The notes: generated from the letters alone by a model not told the origin. A stretch of 64,000 nucleotides of DNA from Xylanimonas ulmi (GCF_004216535.1 NZ_SGWX01000001.1:620001-684000), one strand, 5' to 3'; positions 33,785-46,276 are shown, numbered from the stretch's first letter. Translations and numbers: made by a program.

Positions 33785-35023
33785 ATGGTCCAGCGGCAGC
33801 TACCCCGTCCCGCCGCGCTGTTCGAGCTGCTGCGGTCGCAGCCGACGCCGCGCGGCGCCATGCCCCGACGGCTCGAGGCGGCGCTGACGATCGAGGACCT
33901 GCGCGCCGTCGCGAAGCGGCGCACCCCCAAGGCGGCGTTCGACTACACCGACGGCGCGGCGGAGGGCGAACTGTCGATGGCGCGCGCCCGCCAGGCGTTC
34001 CGCGATGTGGAGTTCCACCCGTCGATCCTGCGTGACGCGTCATCCACCGACACGAGCGTGACGGTCTTCGGCGGGCCGTCCGCACTGCCCTTCGGCATCG
34101 CGCCCACCGGCTTCACCCGGCTCATGCACACCGAGGGCGAGGTCGCGGGCGCCGCCGCAGCGGGCGCCGCGGGCATCCCGTTCACGCTCTCGACCCTGGG
34201 CACCACCTCGATCGAGGACGTCAAGGCCGCCAACCCCGCGGGCCGCAACTGGTTCCAGCTCTACGTCATGCGGCAGCGGGAGGTCTCCTACGGGCTCGTG
34301 GAGCGCGCCGCCGCCGCGGGCTTCGACACGCTGTTCTTCACCGTCGACACCCCGATCGCCGGAGCCCGGCTGCGCGACCGGCGCAACGGCATGTCGATCC
34401 CCCCGCGGCTGACCGTCTCGACCATCCTCGACGCGATCCCGCGCCCCTGGTGGTGGTTCGACTTCCTCACGACCGCGCCGCTGGAGTTCGCCTCGCTGAC
34501 CTCGACGGGCGGCACCGTCGGTGAGCTTCTCGACTCGGCGATGGACCCGACGATCAGCTACGACGACCTCGCCGTGATCCGTGAGATGTTCCCAGGCCGC
34601 ATCGTGGTCAAGGGTGTGCAGACGCTCGACGACGCCCGCACGCTCGTCGAGCACGGCGTGGACGGCATCGTCCTGTCCAACCACGGCGGGCGCCAGCTCG
34701 ACCGCGCGCCCGTGCCCTTCCACCTCTTGCCCACTGTGGTGCGCGAGGTCGGGGCCCACACCGAGGTGGCGCTGGACACCGGAGTCATGAACGGCGCCGA
34801 CATCGTCGCCGCGCTCGCGCTCGGCGCGCGCTTCACGCTCGTCGGCCGCGCCTACCTGTACGGCCTCATGGCTGGGGGGCGCGCGGGCGTCGACCGCGCG
34901 ATCGCGATCCTCGCTGAGCAGGTCACCCGCACCATGCGGCTGCTGGAGGTCGGCTCGGTCGCCGAGCTCACGCCGCAGCACGTCACGCAACTGCGTCGGC
35001 TCGCGCCGCGGCCTGAGGGCTGA
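33785..35023 (+). CDS. FMN-dependent alpha-hydroxy-acid dehydrogenase (LldD-like)
   Basis: A 412-residue flavoenzyme oxidising 2-hydroxy acids such as L-lactate. It has [29 protein letters not shown] (FMN site), [31 protein letters not shown], and [13 protein letters not shown] with the catalytic His. The phosphate-binding end is [13 protein letters not shown] and LVGRAYLYG. It starts at ATG 33785 with GGAAGCGAG upstream; an in-frame upstream extension is non-conserved. The substrate is uncertain: lactate or mandelate-type. Confidence 0.88.
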   Translation: MVQRQLPRPAALFELLRSQPTPRGAMPRRLEAALTIEDLRAVAKRRTPKAAFDYTDGAAEGELSMARARQAFRDVEFHPSILRDASSTDTSVTVFGGPSALPFGIAPTGFTRLMHTEGEVAGAAAAGAAGIPFTLSTLGTTSIEDVKAANPAGRNWFQLYVMRQREVSYGLVERAAAAGFDTLFFTVDTPIAGARLRDRRNGMSIPPRLTVSTILDAIPRPWWWFDFLTTAPLEFASLTSTGGTVGELLDSAMDPTISYDDLAVIREMFPGRIVVKGVQTLDDARTLVEHGVDGIVLSNHGGRQLDRAPVPFHLLPTVVREVGAHTEVALDTGVMNGADIVAALALGARFTLVGRAYLYGLMAGGRAGVDRAIAILAEQVTRTMRLLEVGSVAELTPQHVTQLRRLAPRPEG

Positions 35024-35066
35024 GTGGGCGGTGGGCTGAGCGGGCGTCGCCAGGCGCCGCGCGGCC

Positions 35067-36323
<1,257 letters not shown>

Positions 36324-36362
36324 GGCGGGGGCTCCTGGGTGGGGGTCGGGGGCTGTCGCGGC

Positions 36363-36410
36363 GGTCGCGACGGGCCGGGCCCCCTAGTGGAGCCCTGGCC
36401 CGTCGCGACC
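36363..36410 (-). terminator. acpP-fabF intercistronic hairpin
   Basis: A 14-bp perfect stem (36363-36376 with 36397-36410) has an inner GGGC/GCCC extension. It sits in the 100-nt gap after acpP on the transcribed strand. It is probably a partial terminator or stabiliser that leaves ACP mRNA in excess. Confidence 0.7.
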
Positions 36411-36423
36411 GGCGGGAGGGTGA

Positions 36424-36672
36424 TCAGGCCTGCGCGCCGACGATGAACGAGACGGCGTCGCCGACGGTCGCGAGGTTCTTGACCTCCTCGTCCGGGATGC
36501 GGACGGAGAACTTGTCCTCAGCGTGCGTGACGATGGTCATCATCGACAGCGAGTCGATGTCGAGGTCGTCGGTGAACGACTTGCCGAGCTGGACGGCGTC
36601 GGTGGGAAGGCCGGTCTCCTCGGCGACGATCTCGGCGAGGCCTTCGAGGATCTCGGTGTCGGTGTAAGCCAT
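36424..36672 (-). CDS. acpP: acyl carrier protein
   Basis: An 82-residue acidic four-helix carrier. The phosphopantetheine site is Ser41 in DLDIDSLSMM. The ATG at 36672 has AAGGA 9 nt upstream. It carries the growing chain between FabD, FabH and FabF. Confidence 0.95.
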   Translation of the reverse strand: MAYTDTEILEGLAEIVAEETGLPTDAVQLGKSFTDDLDIDSLSMMTIVTHAEDKFSVRIPDEEVKNLATVGDAVSFIVGAQA

Positions 36673-36737
36673 GGGTGTGTTCCTTCTGTGTGAGGTGGGT
36701 CCGGGCCGACGGCGCCGGGAGGGAGGACAGGGCGAGG

Positions 36738-37739
36738 CTACGGGAGCACGACGACCTGGGCGGCGTACACCAGCCCCGCGCCGAAGCCGATCTGGAGCGC
36801 GACATCGCCCGACTTGGCCTGGCCCTCGGCCAGGAGGCGGTCGAGGGCCAGCGGCACCGACGCGGCCGAGGTGTTGCCGGTCTCGGCGATGTCGCGGGCG
36901 ATGACGACGTCCTGCGGCAGCTTGAGCTGCTTGGCCATCTGGTCGATGATCCGCATGTTGGCCTGGTGCGGGGCGAACACGTCGATGTCCGCCGGGCCCA
37001 CGCCCGCGGCGTCCATGGCCGCCTGGGCGAACTTGCCGACCTGGAAGGACGCCCACTTGAAGACGGTTGGGCCGTCCTGGCGCAGCGTCGGCCAGCCGAG
37101 CGAGGCGTCGGCGCGCAGGTCCGTCCACGAGTGCGTCTGGCGGATGGTCGCGGCGCGCGAGCCGTCCGAGCCCCACACGGTCGGGCCGATGCCGGGGGTG
37201 TCGGAGCGCCCGACGACGGCGGCGCCCGCGCCGTCGCCCAGCAGGAACGAGATGGAGCGGTCGGTGGGGTCGATGAGCTCCGAGAGCTTCTCGGCGCCGA
37301 CGACCAGCACGTTGCGCGCGACACCCGAGCGCACCAGCGCGTCGGCCTGGCCGATGGCGTAGCAGTAGCCCGCGCAGGCCGCCGAGATGTCGTAGGCGGC
37401 GGCCGGGTTGGCGCCGACGCGGTCGGCGAGGATGGCGGCGGCGGACGGCGTCTGCACAAAGTGCGAGACGGTCGAGACGATGACGGCGTCGATCTCGTCG
37501 GGCGCGACGCCCGCGGCCGCGATCGCCTTGGTCGAGGCGACCTCGGCGAGGTCGAGCACGTCGCGGTCGGCGCCCGCGCGCCGGCGGGTGACGATGCCGG
37601 TGCGCTGTCGGATCCACTCGTCCGAGGAGTCGATGGGGCCCGCGATGTCGTCGTTGGTCACGACGAGCTCACCACGCTCGGCCCCGATGCCGAGGATGCG
37701 CGAGTGCGCGACCGGCTGGGCCTGCTTGAGGACGGTCAT
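36738..37739 (-). CDS. fabH: beta-ketoacyl-ACP synthase III
   Basis: A 333-residue initiating condensing enzyme, acyl-CoA plus malonyl-ACP. The catalytic set is Cys122 (ISAACAGYCYA), His in FAPHQANMRI and Asn in ETGNTSAAS. EWIRQRTGIV is the typical N-terminal CoA-site motif. The ATG overlaps the fabD stop by 4 nt. Starter preference (branched or straight) cannot be read with certainty. Confidence 0.94.
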   Translation of the reverse strand: MTVLKQAQPVAHSRILGIGAERGELVVTNDDIAGPIDSSDEWIRQRTGIVTRRRAGADRDVLDLAEVASTKAIAAAGVAPDEIDAVIVSTVSHFVQTPSAAAILADRVGANPAAAYDISAACAGYCYAIGQADALVRSGVARNVLVVGAEKLSELIDPTDRSISFLLGDGAGAAVVGRSDTPGIGPTVWGSDGSRAATIRQTHSWTDLRADASLGWPTLRQDGPTVFKWASFQVGKFAQAAMDAAGVGPADIDVFAPHQANMRIIDQMAKQLKLPQDVVIARDIAETGNTSAASVPLALDRLLAEGQAKSGDVALQIGFGAGLVYAAQVVVLP

Positions 37740-38725
37740 GCTCGGGCTCCGTTCGTGCTGGCGGCTGCGCCGCGGAGGGACTCGCTGTGGCGCGCGACCA
37801 GGTCGCGTGCGGCCTCGACGTCGTCGGGCGACTTGACCGCGACCAGTTCGACGCCCTTGAGCGCACGCTTGGCCAGCCCGGTCAGGACGCCTCCGGGCGC
37901 CAGTTCGAGGATCGCGGTGACGCCGCGCGCGGCGAGGGTCTCCATGATCAGGTCCCAGCGCACGGGCGCGGTGACCTGCGCGGCGATGCGGGCGAGCGTC
38001 TCGGCGCCGGTGCGGTGCGCGGCGCCGTCGGCGTCGGCGAGGAACGGCACACGCGGGTCCGCGGCGCTGGCCCCGGCCGCCTGGGCGACCGGCTCGAACG
38101 CCTCACGCGCCGTGTCCATGAACGGGGTGTGGAACGCGCCGGCGACCTGCAGCGGGATGACCCGCGCGCGGCCGGGCGGGTTCGCGGCGAGCGTCGCGAG
38201 GCCCTGCGCCGACCCTCCGGCGACGACCTGGCCGGCTCCGTTGACGTTCGCGGGCCACAGACCCGCCGTCTCGATCGCGGCGAGCACCTCGTCCGGGTCG
38301 CCGCCGACGACGGCGCTCATGCCTGACGGCGCGGCCGCCGCGGCCTGGGCCATGGCCTGCGCGCGGCGGGTCACGAGGGCGACGGCCCCGGCGTCGTCGA
38401 GCACGCCCGCGACGGCCGCCGCGGTCACCTCGCCGACCGAGTGGCCGGCGGTGACGTCGACGACCTCGGCCACATCCCGCCCGGCCAGGGCACCGCCGTC
38501 GAGCACGACGCGCAGCGCGAGCAGCGAGGTGGCGACGATGAGCGGTTGGGCCACGGCGGTGTCCCGGATGGTCTCGGCGTCCGACGTCGTGCCGTGGGCG
38601 GCCAGATCGAGGCCAGCGGCCTCGCTGAGGGAGGCGAGACGCTCAGCGACGCCGGGCAGGTCGAGCCACGGCGTGAGCATCCCGGGGGTTTGAGAGCCCT
38701 GTCCAGGGCAGACGACGGCGAGCAC
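37736..38725 (-). CDS. fabD: malonyl-CoA:ACP transacylase
   Basis: A 329-residue acyltransferase loading malonyl onto ACP. It has CPGQGSQTPGML at the N-terminus, the nucleophile Ser96 in GHSVGE, Arg in TRRAQAM, and AFHTPFM carrying the catalytic His. It starts with GTG at 38725, without a good ribosome binding site. It is the first enzyme gene after fasR, separated by a palindrome. Confidence 0.93.
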   Translation of the reverse strand: MLAVVCPGQGSQTPGMLTPWLDLPGVAERLASLSEAAGLDLAAHGTTSDAETIRDTAVAQPLIVATSLLALRVVLDGGALAGRDVAEVVDVTAGHSVGEVTAAAVAGVLDDAGAVALVTRRAQAMAQAAAAAPSGMSAVVGGDPDEVLAAIETAGLWPANVNGAGQVVAGGSAQGLATLAANPPGRARVIPLQVAGAFHTPFMDTAREAFEPVAQAAGASAADPRVPFLADADGAAHRTGAETLARIAAQVTAPVRWDLIMETLAARGVTAILELAPGGVLTGLAKRALKGVELVAVKSPDDVEAARDLVARHSESLRGAAASTNGARA

Positions 38726-38785
38726 GGGTCCACGGTGTCAGACGGCCGCACGCGCGGCGCGTACCGACGGGCACGAACCTGCCCG

Positions 38786-38816
38786 AGGCGTCTTGTGGGA
38801 ATCCCACAAGACGCCT
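38786..38816 (-). terminator. 31-bp palindrome between fasR and fabD
   Basis: A perfect inverted repeat, 14-15 bp per arm around a 1-3 nt centre (AGGCGTCTTGTGGG / CCCACAAGACGCCT). It lies 36 nt after the fasR stop and 60 nt before the fabD start. It could be a fasR terminator, or a protein-binding operator because DNA symmetry is complete; the sequence cannot decide. Confidence 0.6.
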
Positions 38817-38851
38817 GTCGGCACGCGGCCCATGGACGCGGCGACGCCGGC

Positions 38852-40039
38852 TCAGGCGAGCTGGCCCAGGGCCAGGGCGACCTGGAGCACGAACGACTCA
38901 CGCGCGTCCAGCGGGTCCCAGCCGGTGATCTCCGAGACCTTGCGCAGCCGGTAGCGGACCGTGTTGGGGTGCACGTAGAGCTGGCGCGCCGCCGCCTCAA
39001 GCGACCGTCCGGCGCCGAGGTAGGCCGACAGCGTCTCAAGCACCGCGCCCGACGCCGCCTCAAGCGGACGGTAGGCCACGTCGACGAGCGTGCGGCGGGC
39101 GGCGTCGTCGCCGATGAGCACCCGCTCGGGCAGCAGGTCGTCGGCCAGCACGGGGCGCGGCGCCTGGGGCCACGCGGGCGCCGCGGCAAGGCCGGCGAGC
39201 GCCGACGCCGCCGAGCGTGAGGCGTCGGCGATCGACGCGACGACCTCGCCGATGACGACGCTTCCGGGGCCGAAGCGGGGCAGCAGGCTCGTGGCGGCCG
39301 TGACCAGGTCGCCCTCGCCGCCGAGCACCAGCACGACGCGGTCGCCGTGGATGCCGACCAGCGCGTCGCCGGCGGCACGGCGGGCCGCGCGTCGCAGGTC
39401 GGCGGTGTGCAGCTCGTCGAGCCCGCCCGGCGTCGAACCGACCATGACGAGCGCCTGACCGCGGCTGGTCCAGCCCAGCGCCGAGACGCGCGAGCGGATC
39501 GAGTCGTCGCTCTCGGCCTCGCGGTCGCCGCGCACCAGGGCGTCGACGACCAGCGCCTCCAGGCGGGCGTCCCACGCGCCGCGCAGCTCGGCGGCCCGCG
39601 CGTAGACCTCGGCGGCCGAGAACGCGACCTCGCGCGAGTAGCGCAGCACGGCCTCGCGCACCTCGCGCTCGGCGCCCGGGCCCGCGATCTGGTCGGAGTG
39701 CGTCTCGACGACGTCGACCATGAGGCGCACAAGCTGCAGCGCCTGTTGCAGCGAGATCGACTGCGTCAGCTCGCGGGGCGCGGCGGCGAACATCTCCCCG
39801 ACACCGCTGGGCGGCGCCGACGGGTCCGCGAACCAGGTGACGAACGACGCGATGCCCGACTGCGCGACGAGCCCGACGTAGGAGCGGTCCTCGGCCTGCA
39901 GCTCGCGGTACCAGGCCAGCTCCTCGTCGAGGCGACGCAGCGCGGCGGCGACCAGGAACCCGGTGCCCTCGCGCACGCGACGCACTGTCGCGGCGCGATG
40001 CTCAAGACTGCGATCGGAGTGTGTCGTGGGGTGGGGCAC
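38852..40039 (-). CDS. fasR: PucR/CdaR-family regulator of fatty-acid synthesis (FasR-like)
   Basis: A 395-residue regulator. The N-terminal ~170 residues are helical, a GGDEF-like/CdaR central region (~180-310) follows, and the C-terminal HTH is AARQLYVHPNTVRYRLRKVSEITG. Its place upstream of fabD-fabH-acpP-fabF matches Streptomyces FasR, an activator of that operon (established in Streptomyces; transferred here by synteny). The GTG at 40039 has TATCCT 7 nt upstream, suggesting a leaderless mRNA. Confidence 0.87.
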   Translation of the reverse strand: MPHPTTHSDRSLEHRAATVRRVREGTGFLVAAALRRLDEELAWYRELQAEDRSYVGLVAQSGIASFVTWFADPSAPPSGVGEMFAAAPRELTQSISLQQALQLVRLMVDVVETHSDQIAGPGAEREVREAVLRYSREVAFSAAEVYARAAELRGAWDARLEALVVDALVRGDREAESDDSIRSRVSALGWTSRGQALVMVGSTPGGLDELHTADLRRAARRAAGDALVGIHGDRVVLVLGGEGDLVTAATSLLPRFGPGSVVIGEVVASIADASRSAASALAGLAAAPAWPQAPRPVLADDLLPERVLIGDDAARRTLVDVAYRPLEAASGAVLETLSAYLGAGRSLEAAARQLYVHPNTVRYRLRKVSEITGWDPLDARESFVLQVALALGQLA

Positions 40040-40046
40040 CCGACCG

Positions 40047-40052
40047 AGGATA
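40047..40052 (-). promoter_or_regulatory. -10 element, leaderless start of fasR
   Basis: TATCCT (minus strand) ends 7 nt before the GTG at 40039. Confidence 0.6.
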
Positions 40053-40200
40053 CGTGGGTCGGGGCGCTGAGGACCAGGCCGGGTTGTGGGGAAGGCACAA
40101 AGCGGTCGCCGCGTCGATCAGACGCCGCCGCCTGGCTGCCGCGCGCGCCGAAGCCCCCTCCGGACGTCCAGTTGGCTCCCTTGCGGGGCCCCGTTGTGGT

Positions 40201-40206
40201 TATGGT
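40201..40206 (+). promoter_or_regulatory. -10 element, leaderless start of the gene at 40213
   Basis: TATGGT ends 6 nt before the ATG at 40213. Confidence 0.6.
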
Positions 40207-40212
40207 CATGGC

Positions 40213-40917
40213 ATGGCTCTGATGCCCAGGCTCCGTGCTCTACTCCGTCGGCCGTTCTCGGCCTCGACCGTCGGCGCTCGCCGGCCGACGTCGTCGGCGC
40301 GGCGTCGTGGCGACACGGTCCAGGAGGACGCACTGCGCGCGATGCTCTTGGACGACCCCAACGACATGCAGGCGTTCAACGCGCTCGCCGAGGTGGTGCG
40401 GCGCAGGGCGGCCGAGTCGACCAACCCCGAGGACCCGCTGACCGCGACCGCCGATGAGGAGACGGCCGCCGCTCAGCGCGCGCGGGCCGCCGACCTGGCC
40501 GTCTGGTCGCTCGCCGAGGAGTTGGCCGGCCACCCGCGCGGTTGGTACCCGCTGCTCGAACTCGGCCGGCTGTCGCTGGCATCCGACCCCGAGGGCGCCG
40601 TGCGGCGCCTGGCGACCGCCGCGGAGCGTGACCCTGAGGGGCGCGCGCTCGCCGGGGGCATGGAGATCCTGCGCGGGGCTGGGATGCCCGTGGAGGCGCT
40701 GGGCCTCGGCGTCGGGCACTGGCGGGCGCGCGAGCACACCCCGGTCGTGGGCCAGCACCTGGTGCTCGCCGCGCTTGAGGCGGATCGCGCGCTGGAGGCC
40801 CGCCAGCACCTGGCCAACCTCGACGCGCACCCCGACCAGGCCGAGGTCGCCCGCATCCGGCCGGACCTGGAGCAGGCGATCGCCGCGTATGAGGCCACCC
40901 AGCAGCGCACGCCCTGA
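40213..40917 (+). CDS. TPR-like helical hypothetical protein
   Basis: A 234-residue soluble protein. A basic, Ser/Arg-rich N-terminus (1-40) precedes a long all-helical Ala/Glu/Leu-rich region with TPR-like segments: DDPNDMQAFNALAEVVRRRAA, WYPLLELGRLSLASDPEGAVRRL, and LVLAALEADRALEARQHLANLD. I recognise it as a commonly conserved actinobacterial neighbour of aceE/fasR but know no function. The ATG at 40213 is supported by the -10 hexamer 6 nt upstream. Confidence 0.75.
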   Translation: MALMPRLRALLRRPFSASTVGARRPTSSARRRGDTVQEDALRAMLLDDPNDMQAFNALAEVVRRRAAESTNPEDPLTATADEETAAAQRARAADLAVWSLAEELAGHPRGWYPLLELGRLSLASDPEGAVRRLATAAERDPEGRALAGGMEILRGAGMPVEALGLGVGHWRAREHTPVVGQHLVLAALEADRALEARQHLANLDAHPDQAEVARIRPDLEQAIAAYEATQQRTP

Positions 40918-40960
40918 CCCATCGCCTCGCCCGAGCTCGGCTCCGGCGAGGTGGATGACA

Positions 40961-40999
40961 CGAAGGCCTCCGCCCCCGGTGAGGGAGCGGAGGCCTTCG
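40961..40999. terminator. bidirectional terminator between the TPR-like gene and aceE
   Basis: A 13-bp perfect stem (40961-40973 with 40987-40999) lies between two convergent stops. Confidence 0.8.
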
Positions 41000-41015
41000 C
41001 CGTGCGAGCGGCTTG

Positions 41016-43778
<2,763 letters not shown>

Positions 43779-44095
43779 CAGCACCCTCTCTCTGTTCGTG
43801 ACTGGGGGTGAGTGCGCACACCGCAGTCACGCCTGTCGTCGATTCACCCCCATTGTGTCCCCTGGTGAACGCCACGCACACTGGTTCTCACCGCCTGGCC
43901 CCGTGACGTCGGTCATGCTGTTGCGGGATCAACAACGCTCGATAGGCGGCTTGCGGCGTCGGCTGTGGACGCGTTGACCGCCGTCGTCGTGCCCCAGACA
44001 AGGCGTAGGACGCCACGGTGGACTACGTTGACCACCAACCCGGGCCGCGCCGCGGACCGGGTCGACTTTGCCGAAGAAGGGAACGGACAGACCAC

Positions 44096-44506
44096 GTGGG
44101 TACGCAGATGGATCCCCAGGCCAACCGCCTCGGGTTCACGCCCGGCCAGGTGGTACAGGAGTTCGGCTGGGACGACGACGTCGACGACGCGCTGCGCGTC
44201 GCGATCGAGGAGATCACCGGCGCCGAGCTCGTGGACGAGGACTATGACGACGTCACCGACGGCGTGATCGTCTGGTGGCGCGAGAGCGACGGCGACCTGA
44301 CCGACATGCTCGTCGACGCGCTCACCGTGCTCGACGACGGCGGCCCCGTGTGGCTGTTCACCCGCAAGCCCGGACGCTCCGGGCACGTCGGCCACGACGA
44401 GATCCAGGAGGCCGCGACGACGGCGGGGTTGCACGCCATGACGACATTCGCCGTCGCGGACGACTGGTCGGCGACCCAGCTCGCAAACCGCGGACGCGGA
44501 CGCTGA
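44096..44506 (+). CDS. DUF3052 family protein
   Basis: A 136-residue actinobacterial DUF3052 protein: LGFTPGQVVQEFGWDDDVDDALRV, IEEITGAELVDEDYDDVTDGVIVWW, and a Rossmann-like LFTRKPGRSGHVGHDEIQEAA. It is acidic and cytosolic, with no known function; it is often located beside aceE, as here. GTG at 44096 yields a short leader before LGF; the ATG at 44108 is an alternative. Confidence 0.85.
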   Translation: MGTQMDPQANRLGFTPGQVVQEFGWDDDVDDALRVAIEEITGAELVDEDYDDVTDGVIVWWRESDGDLTDMLVDALTVLDDGGPVWLFTRKPGRSGHVGHDEIQEAATTAGLHAMTTFAVADDWSATQLANRGRGR

Positions 44507-44529
44507 CACCGCCGACGGCCCGATTCGGG

Positions 44530-44535
44530 CACGAT
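44530..44535 (+). promoter_or_regulatory. -10 element, leaderless start of the peroxiredoxin gene
   Basis: CACGAT ends 6 nt before the ATG at 44542. Confidence 0.5.
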
Positions 44536-44541
44536 GGGGCC

Positions 44542-44997
44542 ATGACGCTGCGACCCGGTGACCCGGCCCCCGACTTCACGCTGCCCGACACGCACGGCAC
44601 GCCGGTGCACCTGGCCGACCTGCGCGGGGAGCCGGCGCTCGTCGTGTTCTTCCCGTTCGCGTTCTCCGGCATCTGCACCGGCGAGCTGTGCGAGCTGCGC
44701 GACAACATCGAGGAGTTCGAGTCCGCCGGGGTGAGGCTGCTCGCCATCTCGACCGATCCGGTCTTCGCGCTCAAGGCCTGGCAGCAGCAGGAGGGCTACG
44801 GCTTCGACCTGCTCAGTGACTTCTGGCCGCACGGCCAGGTCGCCCGCGCCTACGGCGTGCTCGACGAGGAGCGCGGCCACGCGCTGCGCGGCTCGTTCCT
44901 CATCGACGCCGACGGCGTGGTGCGCTGGGCCGTGGTCAACCCCCGCGGCCAGCGGCGCGATCTTGAGGCGTACCGGACCGCGCTCGCACAGATCTGA
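44542..44997 (+). CDS. peroxiredoxin (AhpE/Bcp-like)
   Basis: A 151-residue thiol peroxidase reducing hydrogen and organic peroxides. The N-terminal PGDPAPDFTLPD and the active site FAFSGICTGELCELRD place the peroxidatic Cys at 45. A second cysteine at 50 is in the position of the Bcp resolving cysteine, whereas typical AhpE is one-Cys. The ATG at 44542 is chosen by the -10 hexamer 6 nt upstream. A hairpin at 45005-45030 ends the transcript before tRNA-Val. Confidence 0.9.
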   Translation: MTLRPGDPAPDFTLPDTHGTPVHLADLRGEPALVVFFPFAFSGICTGELCELRDNIEEFESAGVRLLAISTDPVFALKAWQQQEGYGFDLLSDFWPHGQVARAYGVLDEERGHALRGSFLIDADGVVRWAVVNPRGQRRDLEAYRTALAQI

Positions 44998-45004
44998 CTC
45001 CCGT

Positions 45005-45030
45005 ACCCTGGGGGGTCGCACCCCCAGGGT
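45005..45030 (+). terminator. terminator of the peroxiredoxin gene
   Basis: A 10-bp stem (45005-45014 with 45021-45030) with a 6-nt loop starts 7 nt past the stop codon and just before tRNA-Val. Confidence 0.75.
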
Positions 45031-45036
45031 GCGCAG

Positions 45037-45112
45037 GGGCCTGTAGCTCAGTTGGTAGAGCGCCACGCTTACACCGTGGATGTCGTCGGTTCGAGTCCGG
45101 CCGGGCCCACCA
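45037..45112 (+). tRNA. tRNA-Val (TAC)
   Basis: A 76-nt cloverleaf with encoded CCA (45110-45112). The acceptor GGGCCTG pairs with CGGGCCC including one G-T; the D-arm is GCTCAGTTGGTAGAGC; the anticodon stem-loop CCACGCTTACACCGTGG gives TAC; the T-arm contains GGTTCGAGTCC. Confidence 0.95.
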
Positions 45113-45114
45113 CC

Positions 45115-45360
45115 ATGGCAATGGGGACCGGCATCGCCCACGAGACGACGTGCGGTTTCGGCGATGATCAGCACGCCGGCGCGAATGGCCTGACTGCGGT
45201 CACGACTGTGGTGGGCAACGACGCCAACGGGCTCCACGACCTCGCCGCGTTCGTCGAGTCGCTCGCGATGGATTGGCGAGGCTGGTCGGGGACGCGGCGG
45301 TGGGCGGAAGTGATCGCGCGTGCTTGTCTCGGGGTGGAGGCCTACGACGTCGGCTCGGCG
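45115..45360 (+). pseudogene. DUF6228-like remnant
   Basis: An open plus-strand frame starting right after tRNA-Val contains GLHDLAAFVESLAMDWRGW followed by SGTRRWAEV. That strongly recalls the C-terminal core of DUF6228 proteins (small, often immunity-type), which normally continues into a beta-strand tail. Here the tail is missing: the frame runs on as Arg/Ser/Pro-rich sequence opposite the gene at 45342-45581. There is no ribosome binding site or promoter. I interpret it as a truncated remnant left beside a tRNA; similarity is from memory of the family. Confidence 0.4.
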
Positions 45361-45581
45361 CAGATGATCGCGACGCCTGAGTCCAGGTCGATCTCACCGT
45401 TGGGGCCCCCGGTCGCCGGATGCTGGACGATGTCCAGGCGCTGCCGTTCGCGCTCCGCGGTGAGGTGTTGCTGTGACGGCTGGAACGGGTCGATGAGCTG
45501 GCCGAAGGCGCCCGCAGCACCACCGCCGCCGGCGCCCAGGTACTCGCCGTTCGGTCCGTACGCCGACTTGTCCACGCCCAC
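45342..45581 (-). CDS. 79-residue hypothetical protein
   Basis: A small soluble protein beginning MGVDKSAYGPNGEYLG, then a Gly/Ala segment and FGQLIDPFQPSQQHL, ending in a polar, Asp-rich tail. It is not recognised. The GTG at 45581 has TACTCT 6 nt upstream on the minus strand, the same leaderless arrangement as nearby housekeeping genes, which is my main reason for calling it. Its 3' end overlaps the end of the DUF6228-like remnant. Confidence 0.5.
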   Translation of the reverse strand: MGVDKSAYGPNGEYLGAGGGGAAGAFGQLIDPFQPSQQHLTAERERQRLDIVQHPATGGPNGEIDLDSGVAIICAEPTS

Positions 45582-45587
45582 GCATCC

Positions 45588-45593
45588 AGAGTA
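45588..45593 (-). promoter_or_regulatory. -10 element, leaderless start of the gene at 45581
   Basis: TACTCT (minus strand) ends 6 nt before the GTG at 45581. Confidence 0.5.
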
Positions 45594-45703
45594 ACGACGG
45601 CGCGCCCCGGGGCGAACGCGCGAGCCGGCGCCGCCGACGCCGATGCTCCGCCGTCCGGCGCCGCGCCCTTGCCGCGTCGCCGGCCAGCGCCTCTGCCGTG
45701 TGA

Positions 45704-45709
45704 TGGGAT
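45704..45709 (+). promoter_or_regulatory. -10 element, leaderless start of the gene at 45716
   Basis: TGGGAT ends 6 nt before the ATG at 45716. Confidence 0.5.
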
Positions 45710-45715
45710 GCGAGC

Positions 45716-46276
45716 ATGGCGATTCTGCACCAGGCGACGCTGACCCCGACGAAGACCGAGCTGATCGCGGCGTGGCTGCCCGGCCAGCCCTGGTTCGACG
45801 GCGACGCCCCCCTGGTGACGCCGGTGGGCGCCTACCGGTTCGACGACCCGGCCGGAGAGGTCGGCATCGAGTCGCACATTGTCGACGTCGGCGGTCGCAC
45901 GGTCCATGTCCCGCTGACCTATCGCGGGGCCGAGCTCGATGGCGCGGACTCGTTCCTGGTCGGCACGATGGAGCACTCGGTGCTCGGAGCCCGTTGGGTC
46001 TATGACGCCGTCGGCGACCCGGTCTACCGGGCCGAGCTGGTGCGGGTCGTTGCGGAGGCGGACACGCAGGTCGAGTTGGTCGTCCAAACGCCGGACGGTC
46101 CCGTGCTCCGCGACCCGAACATGCAGGTTCGCGGCAGCGGAGGGACCGTGCCCGACGACGCCGAGATCGTCGTCGTCAGGGAGCCCCTACGCGACCAGGC
46201 GCCGTTGTCGGGCCTGACGTTGACCGGGATCTGGGCGGGCGCCCCGGCGCCGGCCGTCCTGGCGTACATCACGTGA
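45716..46276 (+). CDS. CG0192-like / maltokinase N-terminal-cap-like protein
   Basis: A 186-residue soluble protein. It begins MAILHQATLTPTKTELIAAWLPGQPWFDGD, then VGAYRFDDPAGEVGIESHIVDVGGRTVHVPLTY; this is the stand-alone version of the cap domain found at the N-terminus of actinobacterial maltokinases (CG0192-type proteins). A kinase domain is absent. Its function is unknown; a link with sugar metabolism is only suggested by the family. It lies convergently with the ROK regulator (24-nt gap). Confidence 0.75.
   Translation: MAILHQATLTPTKTELIAAWLPGQPWFDGDAPLVTPVGAYRFDDPAGEVGIESHIVDVGGRTVHVPLTYRGAELDGADSFLVGTMEHSVLGARWVYDAVGDPVYRAELVRVVAEADTQVELVVQTPDGPVLRDPNMQVRGSGGTVPDDAEIVVVREPLRDQAPLSGLTLTGIWAGAPAPAVLAYIT

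Noticed and set aside
45052-45594. Plus-strand open frame starting inside tRNA-Val
   Set aside because: The start lies in the tRNA. Only the internal DUF6228-like segment (45115-45360) is worth noting; the rest is antisense to a small gene.
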